From positions 124,001-188,000 of the forward strand of contig JAPLQF010000029.1 in NCBI GenBank assembly GCA_026399875.1: 64,000 bases of DNA, given 5' to 3'. Position 1 is the stretch's first letter. The number at the start of each line of letters is the position of its first letter. The notes below the pieces were generated by a model. It did no database searches, had not been told where the DNA came from, and worked only from the letters and a program-made list of their open reading frames with translations. The DNA comes from Burkholderiales bacterium (GTDB taxonomy: Bacteria > Pseudomonadota > Gammaproteobacteria > Burkholderiales > Burkholderiaceae_E). Of this stretch, positions 1-9,002 are shown one piece after another. Both the position numbers and the translations under genes were made by a program.

Positions 1-1131
1 CCCGAGCGACGCGCGGCGATGGCCGAATTCGCGATGCAGGCCGAGTCCGAACTGCCCAGCGAGCACCTCGCCTCGAATCCGGCTGCGCCGGCAGGCTCGC
101 GCCAGCCACGTCTGGCGGCCCTGATTGCCGTGGCGCTGATCGTGCCGACCTTAGGGCTCTACTGGCTGGCCGGCCTGCCCGAAGCAGCGTCGCCGGAGGT
201 CAGGGCCATGCGCGAACCAGCGAGCCTGGAGGAACTGATCGAACGGGTGCGCACCCGCCTGCGCGATTCCCCCGCCGACATCGAAGGATGGCAGATGCTG
301 GGGCGTGCCGAACTCGCACGCGGCAATCCGCAGCCAGCCCGCGAGGCTTTCGACAAGGCGCTCCTTCTGGCACCGGACAATGCCCAAATCAAGGTCGACC
401 TCGCCGATGCAATCGCACAGACACAAGGCGCTGTGCTCGAGGGTCGCCCGATCGCACTCATCCGCGAAGCACTGGCAAGCGAGCCACGCAATCCCAAGGC
501 GCTCGCGCTCGCCGGCGCCTACGAGGTTCGTCAGGGCAACACCGCCGCCGCGCTGGCCAACTGGAAAACCCTGCTGACCGTGCTGCCTCCCGACACCGAT
601 CAGGCGCGCCAGATCGTCGGCCTGGTGGCCGATCTCGAAGCCGGGCGGGCGCCTCGGGTTGGCCCGGCCGCAGCGGCAACGCCGTCCACGCCGTCCACGC
701 CGTCAGCAGCCGAGGCCGGCAGTCGGCAGGCCGCTTCGGGCGGCGCAGCATCCGCCGATACCGGGGCCGGCGCGCTGAGCGGTCGCATCGAAATTGATGC
801 GGCACTCGCCGGCAAGCTGCGACCCGACGACACGCTCTTCGTCGTGGCGCGCAGCCTCGACGCCCAGGGTCAGCCGTCCGGTCCGCCGCTGGCCGTGCTG
901 AGGGCGCGCGGCGCCGACCTGCCGCTTGCGTTCACACTCGATGACCGGCTCGCCATGGGCCCGATGGCCAAGCTTTCCGGCGTGGCGCCCGGGACCCAGG
1001 TGAAAGTGGTCGCCCGCATCTCGCGCTCCGGCGAAGCCGCCACCCGCAGCGGTGACCTGCAAGGCAGCTCCGAGCCGGTCAAGCCCGGCACCAGTGGCAT
1101 GACCATCGTGATCGGCAAGGAAGCGCCGTGA
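1..1131 (+). CDS. ccmI: Cytochrome c biogenesis protein CcmI (CycH), 5'-truncated by window edge
   Basis: The reading frame is open to base 1, so the N-terminus (normally a first membrane helix and a cytoplasmic zipper region) lies outside the window. The visible part has a membrane helix shortly after the internal Met at base 19 (residues about 31-52 from it), then TPR-like helical repeats (about 70-200), a Thr/Pro/Ser/Ala-rich linker containing a short 9-bp DNA repeat (about 682-708), and a C-terminal beta-rich periplasmic domain. In System I, CcmI holds apocytochrome c for the CcmF/CcmH haem lyase. Its stop overlaps the GTG start of ccmA (GTGA). Placement upstream of ccmA rather than after ccmH is a less usual order. 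Identity rests on the TPR architecture and the operon context. Confidence 0.9.
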   Translation, partial: PERRAAMAEFAMQAESELPSEHLASNPAAPAGSRQPRLAALIAVALIVPTLGLYWLAGLPEAASPEVRAMREPASLEELIERVRTRLRDSPADIEGWQMLGRAELARGNPQPAREAFDKALLLAPDNAQIKVDLADAIAQTQGAVLEGRPIALIREALASEPRNPKALALAGAYEVRQGNTAAALANWKTLLTVLPPDTDQARQIVGLVADLEAGRAPRVGPAAAATPSTPSTPSAAEAGSRQAASGGAASADTGAGALSGRIEIDAALAGKLRPDDTLFVVARSLDAQGQPSGPPLAVLRARGADLPLAFTLDDRLAMGPMAKLSGVAPGTQVKVVARISRSGEAATRSGDLQGSSEPVKPGTSGMTIVIGKEAP

Positions 1132-1853
1132 GCCTTGGCGTTGCCCCGATCGGCCACGGGTCCTTCGGCGGTCTGAAGGCAGCGTCGCTTGCGCTGATCA
1201 GGGGCGAGCGCACGCTGTTCACCGACCTGTCCTTCGATCTGGCACCCGGGGAGCTGCTCAGGCTTCTTGGCCCCAACGGTTCTGGCAAGAGCAGCCTGCT
1301 GCGCGCTCTGCTCGGCCTGACACCACTGGCAAGAGGACAACTGCTCGCGGGGCCATCCGGTCGGCCGCTCACCCCGCGTGAGGTCTGCGCGCAGGCGCTT
1401 TATCAGGGCCATGCCCATGGCGCAAAGGGCGAGCTGACCGCGATCGAGAATCTCGCGCTGGCCGCCGAACTCGACGGCAGTCTCGCCAGCCATGACGCCG
1501 TCCGGACCCTCGATGCTGCACTCGACGAGGTCGGTCTGGCGCGTCAGCGGCATATCGAGACGCGGCGCCTGTCGCAGGGCCAGAAACAGCGGCTCAATCT
1601 GGCGCGCTTTGCGATCGGGCTGCAGGTGCCCGATCGACCGCTCTGGCTGATGGATGAGCCGAGCGCTGCGCTCGATGCCAGCGGGCTGGCGGTGCTTGAA
1701 GCTCTGCTGGGGCGCCACCTTGCGCGCGGCGGCGCGGCAATCGTTGCGACGCATCTGCCGATCGCGCCAGCCGAGGGCATAGTGCGCGAGCTGCATCTCG
1801 ATACCTTCGCGCCGCACCGCGTCCGGGAAGGTCTGGCCGAGCTGGCGCCGTGA
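1128..1853 (+). CDS. ccmA: Haem exporter ATP-binding protein CcmA
   Basis: ABC ATPase subunit of the CcmABCD complex, which releases holo-CcmE from CcmC using ATP. The Walker A motif GPNGSGKS lies at about residues 48-55. The signature is a variant LSQGQKQR rather than LSGGQ, and Walker B is LWLMDEP. At 241 aa it is slightly longer than typical (about 205-215), so translation could begin a little downstream of the GTG at 1128. That GTG overlaps the ccmI stop, which suggests translational coupling. The stop in turn overlaps the GTG of ccmB. Confidence 0.93.
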   Translation: MSLGVAPIGHGSFGGLKAASLALIRGERTLFTDLSFDLAPGELLRLLGPNGSGKSSLLRALLGLTPLARGQLLAGPSGRPLTPREVCAQALYQGHAHGAKGELTAIENLALAAELDGSLASHDAVRTLDAALDEVGLARQRHIETRRLSQGQKQRLNLARFAIGLQVPDRPLWLMDEPSAALDASGLAVLEALLGRHLARGGAAIVATHLPIAPAEGIVRELHLDTFAPHRVREGLAELAP

Positions 1854-2524
1854 CCGAGTTCGGCGCCATCGCCTGGGCGGTGCGGCGAGACCTCAAAGTC
1901 GCCATGCGCCGGCGCGGCGACATCCTGAACGTGCTCGGATTTTTCGTGCTGGCCTGCTCGATGTTTCCGTTGGCCATCGGCCCGCAGCGCGAGTGGCTTC
2001 AACGCATCGGCCCCGGTGTGATCTGGGTGGCAGCGCTGCTGTCGGTCATGCTGGCGCTGCCCAGACTCTTCGAGCACGACCATGCCGACGGCACGCTCGA
2101 TGCCATGGTTGCCAGCGGCCGTCCGCTGTGGGCGCTGATCGCCGGCAAGCTGATTGCCGCCTGGCTGGTCACCGCCGTGCCGCTGCTTGCTCTGAGCCCC
2201 GCGCTTGCGCTGGCCTTCAACATGCCGACCTCGACCCTGCCGGTGCTGGTGGGCTCCCTGGTGCTCGGCACACCGGTGCTGATCGGCATCGGCGCGATTA
2301 CCGGCGCGCTCGCGCTCGGTCTGAAATCGGGTCCGGTGCTGATGACCCTGCTGTGCCTGCCGCTCTATGTCCCGGTACTGGTCTTCGGCGCCGGCGCGGT
2401 CGAGGCGCAGGTCGCCGGACTGTCGCCGCTCGCCCATCTCGCGCTGCTGGGCGCTGGTATGCTGGCGGTCCTGACGCTGGCACCGCCGGTTGCTGCGCTG
2501 GCCCTGCGTATTTCGGTCGAATAA
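1850..2524 (+). CDS. ccmB: Haem exporter permease CcmB
   Basis: Integral membrane subunit that partners CcmA. The 224-residue protein is almost entirely hydrophobic, with about six predicted helices, and matches the usual CcmB length of about 220 aa. The GTG start overlaps the ccmA stop by 4 bases. Its position between ccmA and ccmC is the canonical one. Confidence 0.92.
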   Translation: MTEFGAIAWAVRRDLKVAMRRRGDILNVLGFFVLACSMFPLAIGPQREWLQRIGPGVIWVAALLSVMLALPRLFEHDHADGTLDAMVASGRPLWALIAGKLIAAWLVTAVPLLALSPALALAFNMPTSTLPVLVGSLVLGTPVLIGIGAITGALALGLKSGPVLMTLLCLPLYVPVLVFGAGAVEAQVAGLSPLAHLALLGAGMLAVLTLAPPVAALALRISVE

Positions 2525-2534
2525 GCCTGCCCGG

Positions 2535-3260
2535 ATGAACCTTTTTCGCTTCGCCGCCACGCCTGTCTTCTATCCGCTCGCCGGACGTCTGCTGCCGTGG
2601 TTTACGGCTGCAGCCATCTTGCTGACGATTGCGGGTCTGTATGTCGGATTCGGGATTGCGCCCACCGATTTCCAGCAGGGCGAGGTCTATCGGATCATCT
2701 TCATTCATGTGCCAAGCGCCTGGATGGCGATGTTCATCTATCTGGTGATGGCCGGCTATGCGGTGGTGACCCTGGTCTGGCGTTCGAAGCTGTCGGCCAT
2801 GATGTGCCGGGCGCTGGCGCCCACCGGCGCGATCATGGCGGTGATCGCGCTGCTCACCGGCGCGATCTGGGGCAAACCCACCTGGGGCGCCTGGTGGGTA
2901 TGGGATGCCCGCCTCACCTCGACTCTGATCCTGCTCTTTCTCTACCTCGGCTACATGGCGCTGGTGGAGGCCATCGACGACACCACCCGCGCCGATCGGG
3001 CAGGCGCCCTGCTGCTGCTGGTCGGCGTGGTCAATATTCCGATCATCTATTTTTCAGTTCGCTGGTGGAACACCCTTCATCAGGGTGCGAGCGTCAGTCT
3101 GACCGCCTCGCCCAAGATGGCCAGCACGATGCTGACCGGCATGCTGCTGATGAGCCTGGCCGCCTGGATGTACGCGATCGCCGCGGCACTCCATCGGGTG
3201 CGAACGATGATCGTTCAACGCGAGCGCCACACCCGGTGGGTGCGGCAACTCTTTGCCTGA
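2535..3260 (+). CDS. ccmC: Haem transporter CcmC
   Basis: Membrane protein that loads haem onto CcmE. The tryptophan-rich WWD haem-handling motif WGAWWVWDARLTS is at about residues 117-129, and the histidines before and after it (about H58, and the one in WWNTLHQG) are the expected axial ligands. The frame extends upstream to 2490, but the ATG at 2535 gives 241 aa and starts just after the ccmB stop, matching the family. Confidence 0.95.
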   Translation: MNLFRFAATPVFYPLAGRLLPWFTAAAILLTIAGLYVGFGIAPTDFQQGEVYRIIFIHVPSAWMAMFIYLVMAGYAVVTLVWRSKLSAMMCRALAPTGAIMAVIALLTGAIWGKPTWGAWWVWDARLTSTLILLFLYLGYMALVEAIDDTTRADRAGALLLLVGVVNIPIIYFSVRWWNTLHQGASVSLTASPKMASTMLTGMLLMSLAAWMYAIAAALHRVRTMIVQRERHTRWVRQLFA

Positions 3261-3275
3261 GTCGCAAAAGCTGCC

Positions 3276-3464
3276 ATGTCTGAATCGCATCTGAGCTATC
3301 TTGCAGCGGCTTACGGCTTTACTGCCCTGGCCATTGCGATCGAGTGTGTGGTCCTGCTGCGCACCCGTCGCCGATCAATCGAACAGGTCAGACGCGAACT
3401 CGACCTTGACCCCGACGAGAGCGAAACAATCGCGCAGGCAACCGACAAGGCAGCCAAACCATGA
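3276..3464 (+). CDS. ccmD: Haem exporter protein CcmD
   Basis: Small single-helix membrane protein (62 aa) that stabilises the CcmABC-CcmE complex. One hydrophobic segment (about residues 8-28) is followed by an Arg-rich cytoplasmic stretch, as in other CcmD proteins. It sits between ccmC and ccmE, and its stop overlaps the ccmE start (ATGA). The assignment rests mainly on size, topology and position because CcmD sequences diverge strongly. Confidence 0.88.
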   Translation: MSESHLSYLAAAYGFTALAIAIECVVLLRTRRRSIEQVRRELDLDPDESETIAQATDKAAKP

Positions 3465-3943
3465 GTGCAGTGCACGCAAAACTCTCATCCGGCCCGGCAA
3501 TCCGCCGCAAGCGACTCTTCTGGATTGTGATCGGGTTGGCGATTCTCGCGGTCGCAGTCGGGCTGGTGCTCTACGCACTGAAATCGAACATCGTCTTTTT
3601 CTTCACACCCACCCAGATCGCTGCCAATGAGGCGCCTCAGGGGCGGGCGTTTCGGGTCGGAGGGATGGTCGAGACCGGCAGTGTGGTGCGCGATGGTCTC
3701 GATGTGCAGTTTCGGGTGACCGATACCGTCAAGACCATCCCGGTCGTCTATCGCGGCACCCTGCCCGATCTGTTTCGAGAAGGAAAAGGCGTGGTAGCAC
3801 AAGGCAAAGTCGGTCCGGACGGCGTCTTCAAGGCCGACGAGGTGCTCGCCAAGCACGACGAAAACTACATGCCTCCGGAAGCCGCCGAGGCGCTCAAGCG
3901 CGCCGGCAAACCGGTCGGCGCCGGCACGGTCGCTCAGCCATGA
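3461..3943 (+). CDS. ccmE: Periplasmic haem chaperone CcmE
   Basis: Haem chaperone that binds haem covalently through a histidine. A membrane anchor (about residues 20-40) precedes an OB-fold domain. The hallmark HxxxY motif is present as [10 protein letters not shown], with H132 the predicted haem attachment residue and Y136 the partner tyrosine. The length (160 aa) is normal. The start overlaps the ccmD stop and the end overlaps the ccmF start, both as ATGA. Confidence 0.96.
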   Translation: MSAVHAKLSSGPAIRRKRLFWIVIGLAILAVAVGLVLYALKSNIVFFFTPTQIAANEAPQGRAFRVGGMVETGSVVRDGLDVQFRVTDTVKTIPVVYRGTLPDLFREGKGVVAQGKVGPDGVFKADEVLAKHDENYMPPEAAEALKRAGKPVGAGTVAQP

Positions 3944-5946
3944 TTGCCGAGATCGGTCACTTCGCACTCTGGCTGGCGATGGCGCTGTCCCTGGTTCAGG
4001 CAGCGGGAGGCCTTGCAGGCGCTTCGCGGTCAGACGCCGCCTGGATGCGCGCCGGCGGCAATGCCGCCAATGCCCAATGCCTGATGGTTGTGATTGCCTT
4101 TGCGGCGCTGGCCACCTCGTTCATCGACAACGATTTCTCGCTGGTCAATGTGGCCAGCAATTCCAACTCGAAGCTGCCGACGCCTTATCGCTTTGCTGCA
4201 AGCTGGGGCTCGCATGAGGGCTCGCTGCTGCTGTGGGCACTGATGCTGGCCGGCTGGACTGCCGCGGTGAATGCCTTCGGCACAGCCTTGCCGACAGCCT
4301 TCCGGGCGCGGGTCATCGGCGTGCTTGGTCTGGTTGCCACCGGTTTTCTGGCCTTCATGCTCTTTACCTCCAACCCCTTCATGCGCCAGCTGCCCGGGCC
4401 GGCCGATGGTCGTGACCTCAATCCGCTGCTGCAGGATCCGGGCATGGTCATCCATCCGCCGATGCTCTACATGGGTTACGTCGGCTTCTCGGTGGCCTTC
4501 GCGTTTGCGGTGGCTGCGATGCTCGGCGGTCGGGTCGATGCGGCCTGGACGCGCTGGGCGCGCCCGTGGACGACCGCCGCATGGGGTTTTCTGACCATTG
4601 GCATCGCGCTGGGCAGCGCCTGGGCCTACTACGAACTCGGTTGGGGTGGATGGTGGTTCTGGGACCCGGTCGAGAACGCCTCGTTCATGCCCTGGCTGGT
4701 GGGCACGGCGCTGATCCACTCTCTCATCGTCACCGAACGTCGCGGCGGTTTTCGAGCCTGGACCATGCTGCTGGCAATCGCCGCGTTCAGCCTGTCCTTG
4801 CTCGGTACCTTTCTGGTTCGCTCGGGCGTACTCACCTCGGTTCATGCCTTTGCCACCGACCCGACCCGCGGGATCTTCATCCTCGCCTTTCTGGTCGTGG
4901 TGGTCGGCGGCTCGCTGATCCTCTTTGCGCTGCGCGGACCCGGCATCACCGGCAACCAGACGCCGGTGACCTTTTCGCCGAGTTCGCGCGAAGGCTATCT
5001 GCTCGCCAATAACCTGCTGATGGTGACCGCGGCCGGCTCGGTCCTGCTGGGTACGCTCTATCCGCTGGTGCTCGATACCCTGGGCCTGGGCAAGATCTCG
5101 GTCGGGCCACCCTATTTCGAAGCGGTGTTCTTTCCGCTGATGGCACCGGCCGCATTCCTGATGGGCATCGGCCCGATATCGCGCTGGCGCGAGTCACCCG
5201 TGCCGCAGCTGGCCGCACGTCTCAAATGGGCCTTTGGCATTGCTGTGGCCGCGGCCGTGCTGATTACCCTGACCTCGGGGAGCATCGGCGGGAAGACCTC
5301 GATCCTGGGCGGCCTGGCGTTTGCGATCGGCATCTTTCTGGGTCTGTGGCTGATCGCGGCGAGTTGCGTGGCCGTCTACGAGCGGGCCGGACAGGTCAAG
5401 GCGGCAAGCTGGCCGGCGCGCCTGCGGTCGATGCCGGGCGGCTTCTGGGGCATGATCATCGCGCATGCAGGCGTCGGCGTCTTTTGCATCGGCGTGTCCT
5501 GCGTCAAGGCGCTCGAAGTCGAGGTCGATGCCGCGCTCGGCGCCAACCAGTCGATGGAGATCGGCGGCTATACCCTTACCCTGCAGGACATCCGCGAGAT
5601 CACCGGCCCCAACTACAAGGGCGTCGGGGGCATTGTTCAGGTCTCGCGGGACGGCAAGCGACTCTTCGAACTCCACCCTGAAAAGCGCTTCTATCCGACC
5701 ACGCAATCGGTCATGACCGAAGCCGCAATCGACTCCAGCATCACCCGCGACCTCTACGTCTCATTGGGCGAACAGTTACCCGACGGTCGCTGGACCCTCA
5801 AGACCTGGGTCAAACCCTTCATCGACTGGATCTGGGGCGGCTGCTTCATGATGGCCATCGGCGGATTCGTCGCGATCAGCGATCGTCGCTACCGCTCCGT
5901 CCGGCGTACCGCGCTCGATGACAACAAGGTCGGGGCTTCGGCCTGA
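3940..5946 (+). CDS. ccmF: Cytochrome c haem lyase subunit CcmF
   Basis: Large polytopic membrane protein (668 aa, normal length) that takes haem from CcmE and, with CcmH/CcmI, ligates it to apocytochrome c. It carries the WWD motif [19 protein letters not shown] near residue 230, the conserved segment NSNSKLP and SHEGSLLLW near the N-terminus, and multiple hydrophobic helices. The start overlaps the ccmE stop by 4 bases. Confidence 0.97.
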   Translation: MIAEIGHFALWLAMALSLVQAAGGLAGASRSDAAWMRAGGNAANAQCLMVVIAFAALATSFIDNDFSLVNVASNSNSKLPTPYRFAASWGSHEGSLLLWALMLAGWTAAVNAFGTALPTAFRARVIGVLGLVATGFLAFMLFTSNPFMRQLPGPADGRDLNPLLQDPGMVIHPPMLYMGYVGFSVAFAFAVAAMLGGRVDAAWTRWARPWTTAAWGFLTIGIALGSAWAYYELGWGGWWFWDPVENASFMPWLVGTALIHSLIVTERRGGFRAWTMLLAIAAFSLSLLGTFLVRSGVLTSVHAFATDPTRGIFILAFLVVVVGGSLILFALRGPGITGNQTPVTFSPSSREGYLLANNLLMVTAAGSVLLGTLYPLVLDTLGLGKISVGPPYFEAVFFPLMAPAAFLMGIGPISRWRESPVPQLAARLKWAFGIAVAAAVLITLTSGSIGGKTSILGGLAFAIGIFLGLWLIAASCVAVYERAGQVKAASWPARLRSMPGGFWGMIIAHAGVGVFCIGVSCVKALEVEVDAALGANQSMEIGGYTLTLQDIREITGPNYKGVGGIVQVSRDGKRLFELHPEKRFYPTTQSVMTEAAIDSSITRDLYVSLGEQLPDGRWTLKTWVKPFIDWIWGGCFMMAIGGFVAISDRRYRSVRRTALDDNKVGASA

Positions 5947-5957
5947 GAGTTGCCGGC

Positions 5958-6494
5958 ATGCGATCGCTTCGCTTTATCCTGCCGGCAATCGTTTTTTCGG
6001 TCGTTGCCGCCTTCATGCTAGTAGCGCTCACATCCGGGCGCGATCCCAAGGAAATTCCGTCACCGCTGATCGGCAAGCCAGCGCCAGCCTTCGCACTGCC
6101 CCTGCTCGCGCAAACCGATCAGATCTGGTCGCCCGAAAAGATGCGCGGACAGGTCTGGCTGCTCAATGTGTGGGCCTCATGGTGCGCGCCCTGCCTGGTT
6201 GAGCATCCCGAACTTCTGAAGCTGGCGCGCGCCAAAACGCTGCCCTTGATCGGATTCAACTACAAGGACGAGCCGGGCGCGGCAGTCGCCTGGCTCGACA
6301 AGCATGGCAACCCCTACACGACGATCGTCGCCGACCGCAACGGTCGCGCCGCCTTCGATTACGGGGTCTACGGCGTGCCGGAAACCTTTCTGATTGATCG
6401 CAACGGGACCATCCGCTACAAGCATGTCGGTCCGCTCACGGTCGACGTGATCGCAAACAAGCTCTTGCCCATGGCGCAGGCGCTGGCCCGATGA
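5958..6494 (+). CDS. ccmG: Periplasmic thiol:disulfide oxidoreductase CcmG (DsbE)
   Basis: Membrane-anchored thioredoxin-fold reductant for apocytochrome c cysteines. An N-terminal helix (about residues 5-25) is followed by a TlpA/DsbE-type domain with active site WCAPC (C76, C79). The GVPETFLIDR segment contains the cis-proline-region motif typical of DsbE. At 178 aa it is normal length. It lies 11 bases after ccmF and overlaps ccmH by ATGA. Confidence 0.95.
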   Translation: MRSLRFILPAIVFSVVAAFMLVALTSGRDPKEIPSPLIGKPAPAFALPLLAQTDQIWSPEKMRGQVWLLNVWASWCAPCLVEHPELLKLARAKTLPLIGFNYKDEPGAAVAWLDKHGNPYTTIVADRNGRAAFDYGVYGVPETFLIDRNGTIRYKHVGPLTVDVIANKLLPMAQALAR

Positions 6495-7048
6495 ACGCCT
6501 TCACGGTCATCGCCGAAAGATCGGGCGCAATCGGGAAGTGCTTGCGCAAGCGAAGCGCGGCAGCGCTGATCGCCGGCCTGCTGGCTTGCAGCCTGGCGAG
6601 CGCATCTGGGCCTGCCGCGACACCGGCCGACCCTCCGAACAGCACACTGGCCGACCCGTCGCCCGAGCAGGCGCGCGAGCTGCTGCAAAGCGACCGCTAT
6701 CGCCGACTGGCCGCCGAGCTGCGCTGCCTGGTCTGCCAGAATCAGACGTTGGCCGATTCGAATGCCGACCTGGCAACCGATCTGCGCAACGAAGTCCTGC
6801 GCCAGATGTCAGCAGGTCGCGACGACACGCAGATCAAGGACAACCTGGTCGCACGCTACGGCGAGTTCGTGCTTTATCGGCCCACTTTTTCGGGTCGCAA
6901 TCTGGCGCTTTGGGCGGGGCCAGCGGTTCTGCTCGCTCTCGGCGCCTTCCTGATGTGGCGCATCAGCCGAGCGCGGCGCACATCGCCAGGCGTCGTGGTC
7001 GACGAGGCTCGACTGAAACGCGTCGACGCGCGTCTGAAAGATCTCTGA
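6491..7048 (+). CDS. ccmH: Cytochrome c biogenesis protein CcmH
   Basis: Thioredoxin-like redox subunit of the haem lyase complex. The characteristic LRCLVCQNQ motif (C79, C82) is followed by a helical bundle and a C-terminal membrane segment (about residues 135-155). A hydrophobic N-terminal stretch (about 22-39) acts as signal peptide. The basic leader before it is long, so a later start is possible. This is the short CcmH form; the CcmI part is a separate gene at the 5' end of the operon. Confidence 0.93.
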   Translation: MNAFTVIAERSGAIGKCLRKRSAAALIAGLLACSLASASGPAATPADPPNSTLADPSPEQARELLQSDRYRRLAAELRCLVCQNQTLADSNADLATDLRNEVLRQMSAGRDDTQIKDNLVARYGEFVLYRPTFSGRNLALWAGPAVLLALGAFLMWRISRARRTSPGVVVDEARLKRVDARLKDL

Positions 7049-7054
7049 GCGATC

Positions 7055-7076
7055 TTCGAAAAACTATTTTTTCGAA
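7055..7076. terminator. AT-rich inverted repeat after ccmH (weak terminator candidate)
   Basis: Two 9-base arms, TTCGAAAAA and TTTTTCGAA, are separated by 4 bases, just after the ccmH stop and between the convergent ccmH and HU genes. The stem has only two G/C pairs, so it is weak. It could help end ccm transcription or simply be AT-rich spacer. Confidence 0.25.
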
Positions 7077-7217
7077 ACGCTTGCGATCGTCGAGTTCCGG
7101 AAATACGAACTCCCCGATTCACGGGGCGTTGCAGATCGGGGAGGCAGAAGCCGGCCCGACGGAATTTCTGTACTTGCAGGCAGCCGGACAGCCCGGGCCT
7201 GCTCGCGGGCAAATTGC

Positions 7218-7505
7218 TTACTTCGCTTTCTTCTTGTTGACCGAGGCCTTGAAAGCTGCACCCGCTGAGAACTTGGGAACGGTGGCAGCAGCAATCTTGA
7301 TCTTTTCGCCAGTGCGAGGATTTTTTCCGACGCGCGCCATGCGCTTGCTCGAAAAGAAAGTGCCGAAGCCAACCAGCGTAACGCGGTCGCCCTTGGTCAC
7401 AGCCTTGGTCACGGTCTCGATGATCGAATTGAGGGCGCGCTCAGCGGCAGCCTTGCTGATATCCGCTTCAGTTGAAACGGTTTCGATCAATTCACTCTTG
7501 TTCAT
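7218..7505 (-). CDS. hup: DNA-binding protein HU
   Basis: Small nucleoid-associated protein of 95 aa with the DNABII fold. MNKSELI at the N-terminus, the GF-GTF turn before the arm, and the arm sequence GKNPRTGEKI with its intercalating proline are all present. The C-terminal tail is Lys-rich. A strong Shine-Dalgarno (AGGAGGTG on the minus strand) precedes the ATG. It is convergent with the ccm operon. HU and IHF subunits share this fold, but the arm sequence and the KSELI start favour HU. Confidence 0.96.
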   Translation of the reverse strand: MNKSELIETVSTEADISKAAAERALNSIIETVTKAVTKGDRVTLVGFGTFFSSKRMARVGKNPRTGEKIKIAAATVPKFSAGAAFKASVNKKKAK

Positions 7506-7751
7506 GCAGTCACCTCCTGGGGTTCGAACGTTATTGGGCGATGGATCTCAACACTGACAGGATCTGGCTGCAACGCAGGGCGCAATCACAACCACTGGGA
7601 GCCCGACCTGCCGAATTTTACGAATGCCGCTGACCAAGCGAGCCGCGGATCGGGCATTCTGTCACAAAGAAGCCCACAGCGAGGGCATTCCGGGGCGATG
7701 AGGCAAAAGAAAGACAGCCCCGCAAGCTCACCAATAATGTGCATATCCATC

Positions 7752-8954
7752 ATGAATTCCAAACCGCCTCTGCATTCCGATTCACGACTTCTGCATGCCG
7801 ATGACGCACTGCATGAAGGCAGCTCCCTCACGCCGCCGATTCCCTGGTCAGCCACTTTTCTGGCTGACGATGCAAGCACCTTCGCGCAGATGGCCTCGAC
7901 GCCGATGCATCCGCGCTACTACACCCGTTACGGCAATCCCCTGCATCAGCGGGTAGCTCGCATCGTGGCCGACCTTGAAGGCGCAGCCACCGGACTGGTC
8001 ACCGCAAGCGGCATGGGGGCGATCTCGACGACGCTGTTCGGCCTGCTGCGTGCCGGTGACCATGTGGTGGCGCAACGCAATCACTACATGGGCACCACCC
8101 GCCTGCTGTCCGATCTGCTCGAACGATTTTCGGTCTCCTGCGAGCTGGTCGACCAGACCGACAATCAGGCCTTCGCGCGGGCACTGGAACGCCCCACCGC
8201 GGTCGTCATGCTCGAGAGCCCGACCAATCCCGACTGCAGCCTGACCGACGTCAGGACAGCCGCCCGCCTTGCGCACTGCGCCGGTGCACTCGTGGTCGTC
8301 GACAACACCTTTGCCACGCCGCTGAATCAGCAACCGATTTCCCTGGGTGCCGACCTGGTGGTGCACAGCGCGACAAAATATCTCGGCGGCCATCATGACC
8401 TGACCGCGGGCGTCGTGGTCGGCAGTGAGGCCCTCATTGAACGCCTGTGGTCGACGCAGATCGTGATGGGAGCCACCTTGTCACCGATGGACGCCTGGCT
8501 GTTGCTGCGAGGCTTGCGAACACTGTCGGTCAGAATGGAACGCATCAACGCTTCTGCCCTGACCGTCGCAAGCGCACTGGCGGTCCACCCCGCGATTGAG
8601 TCGGTGTCTTATCCGGGGCTGCCCGGTCATCCGCAGCATTCGCTGGCACGCGAGCAGATGAGCGGCTTCGGTGGCGTGATGGGATTGAGGCTGAGATCCG
8701 ACTACGCCGGCACTGCGGCATTCGTCAGCAAACTCACGCTCGCCCAGCATGCAGTCAGCCTGGGCGGCGTCGACACGCTGGTGGTGCATGCAGCAGCCAT
8801 GTGGGCCGGCAGTCTCGATGACGAGCAGATGCGCCAGACCGGCATCGAGCCAAACCTGGTTCGCCTGTCGATCGGGCTGGAACATCCGGACGATCTGATT
8901 GCCGACCTGCTCAATGCGCTGGACGCTGGCTTTGGTTCATCGCATTCCGGTTAA
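7752..8954 (+). CDS. Cys/Met metabolism PLP-dependent enzyme (cystathionine lyase/synthase family)
   Basis: Fold-type I PLP enzyme acting on sulfur amino acids. It shows the YTRYGNP substrate/phosphate-loop segment (about residues 57-63), SGMGAI for cofactor binding, the aspartate of VVVDNTFATP (D184), and the PLP lysine in SATKYLGG (K209). The length of 400 aa is typical. The frame is open upstream to an ATG at 7698, but the conserved region fits a start at 7752; neither start has a clear ribosome-binding site. Cystathionine beta-lyase, gamma-lyase, gamma-synthase and methionine gamma-lyase cannot be told apart by eye. Confidence 0.88.
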   Translation: MNSKPPLHSDSRLLHADDALHEGSSLTPPIPWSATFLADDASTFAQMASTPMHPRYYTRYGNPLHQRVARIVADLEGAATGLVTASGMGAISTTLFGLLRAGDHVVAQRNHYMGTTRLLSDLLERFSVSCELVDQTDNQAFARALERPTAVVMLESPTNPDCSLTDVRTAARLAHCAGALVVVDNTFATPLNQQPISLGADLVVHSATKYLGGHHDLTAGVVVGSEALIERLWSTQIVMGATLSPMDAWLLLRGLRTLSVRMERINASALTVASALAVHPAIESVSYPGLPGHPQHSLAREQMSGFGGVMGLRLRSDYAGTAAFVSKLTLAQHAVSLGGVDTLVVHAAAMWAGSLDDEQMRQTGIEPNLVRLSIGLEHPDDLIADLLNALDAGFGSSHSG

Positions 8955-9002
8955 ACTCGGCTGGTCCATGAATTGCCGCAATCGGGGGGCCTTCTTTTGC
9001 TG

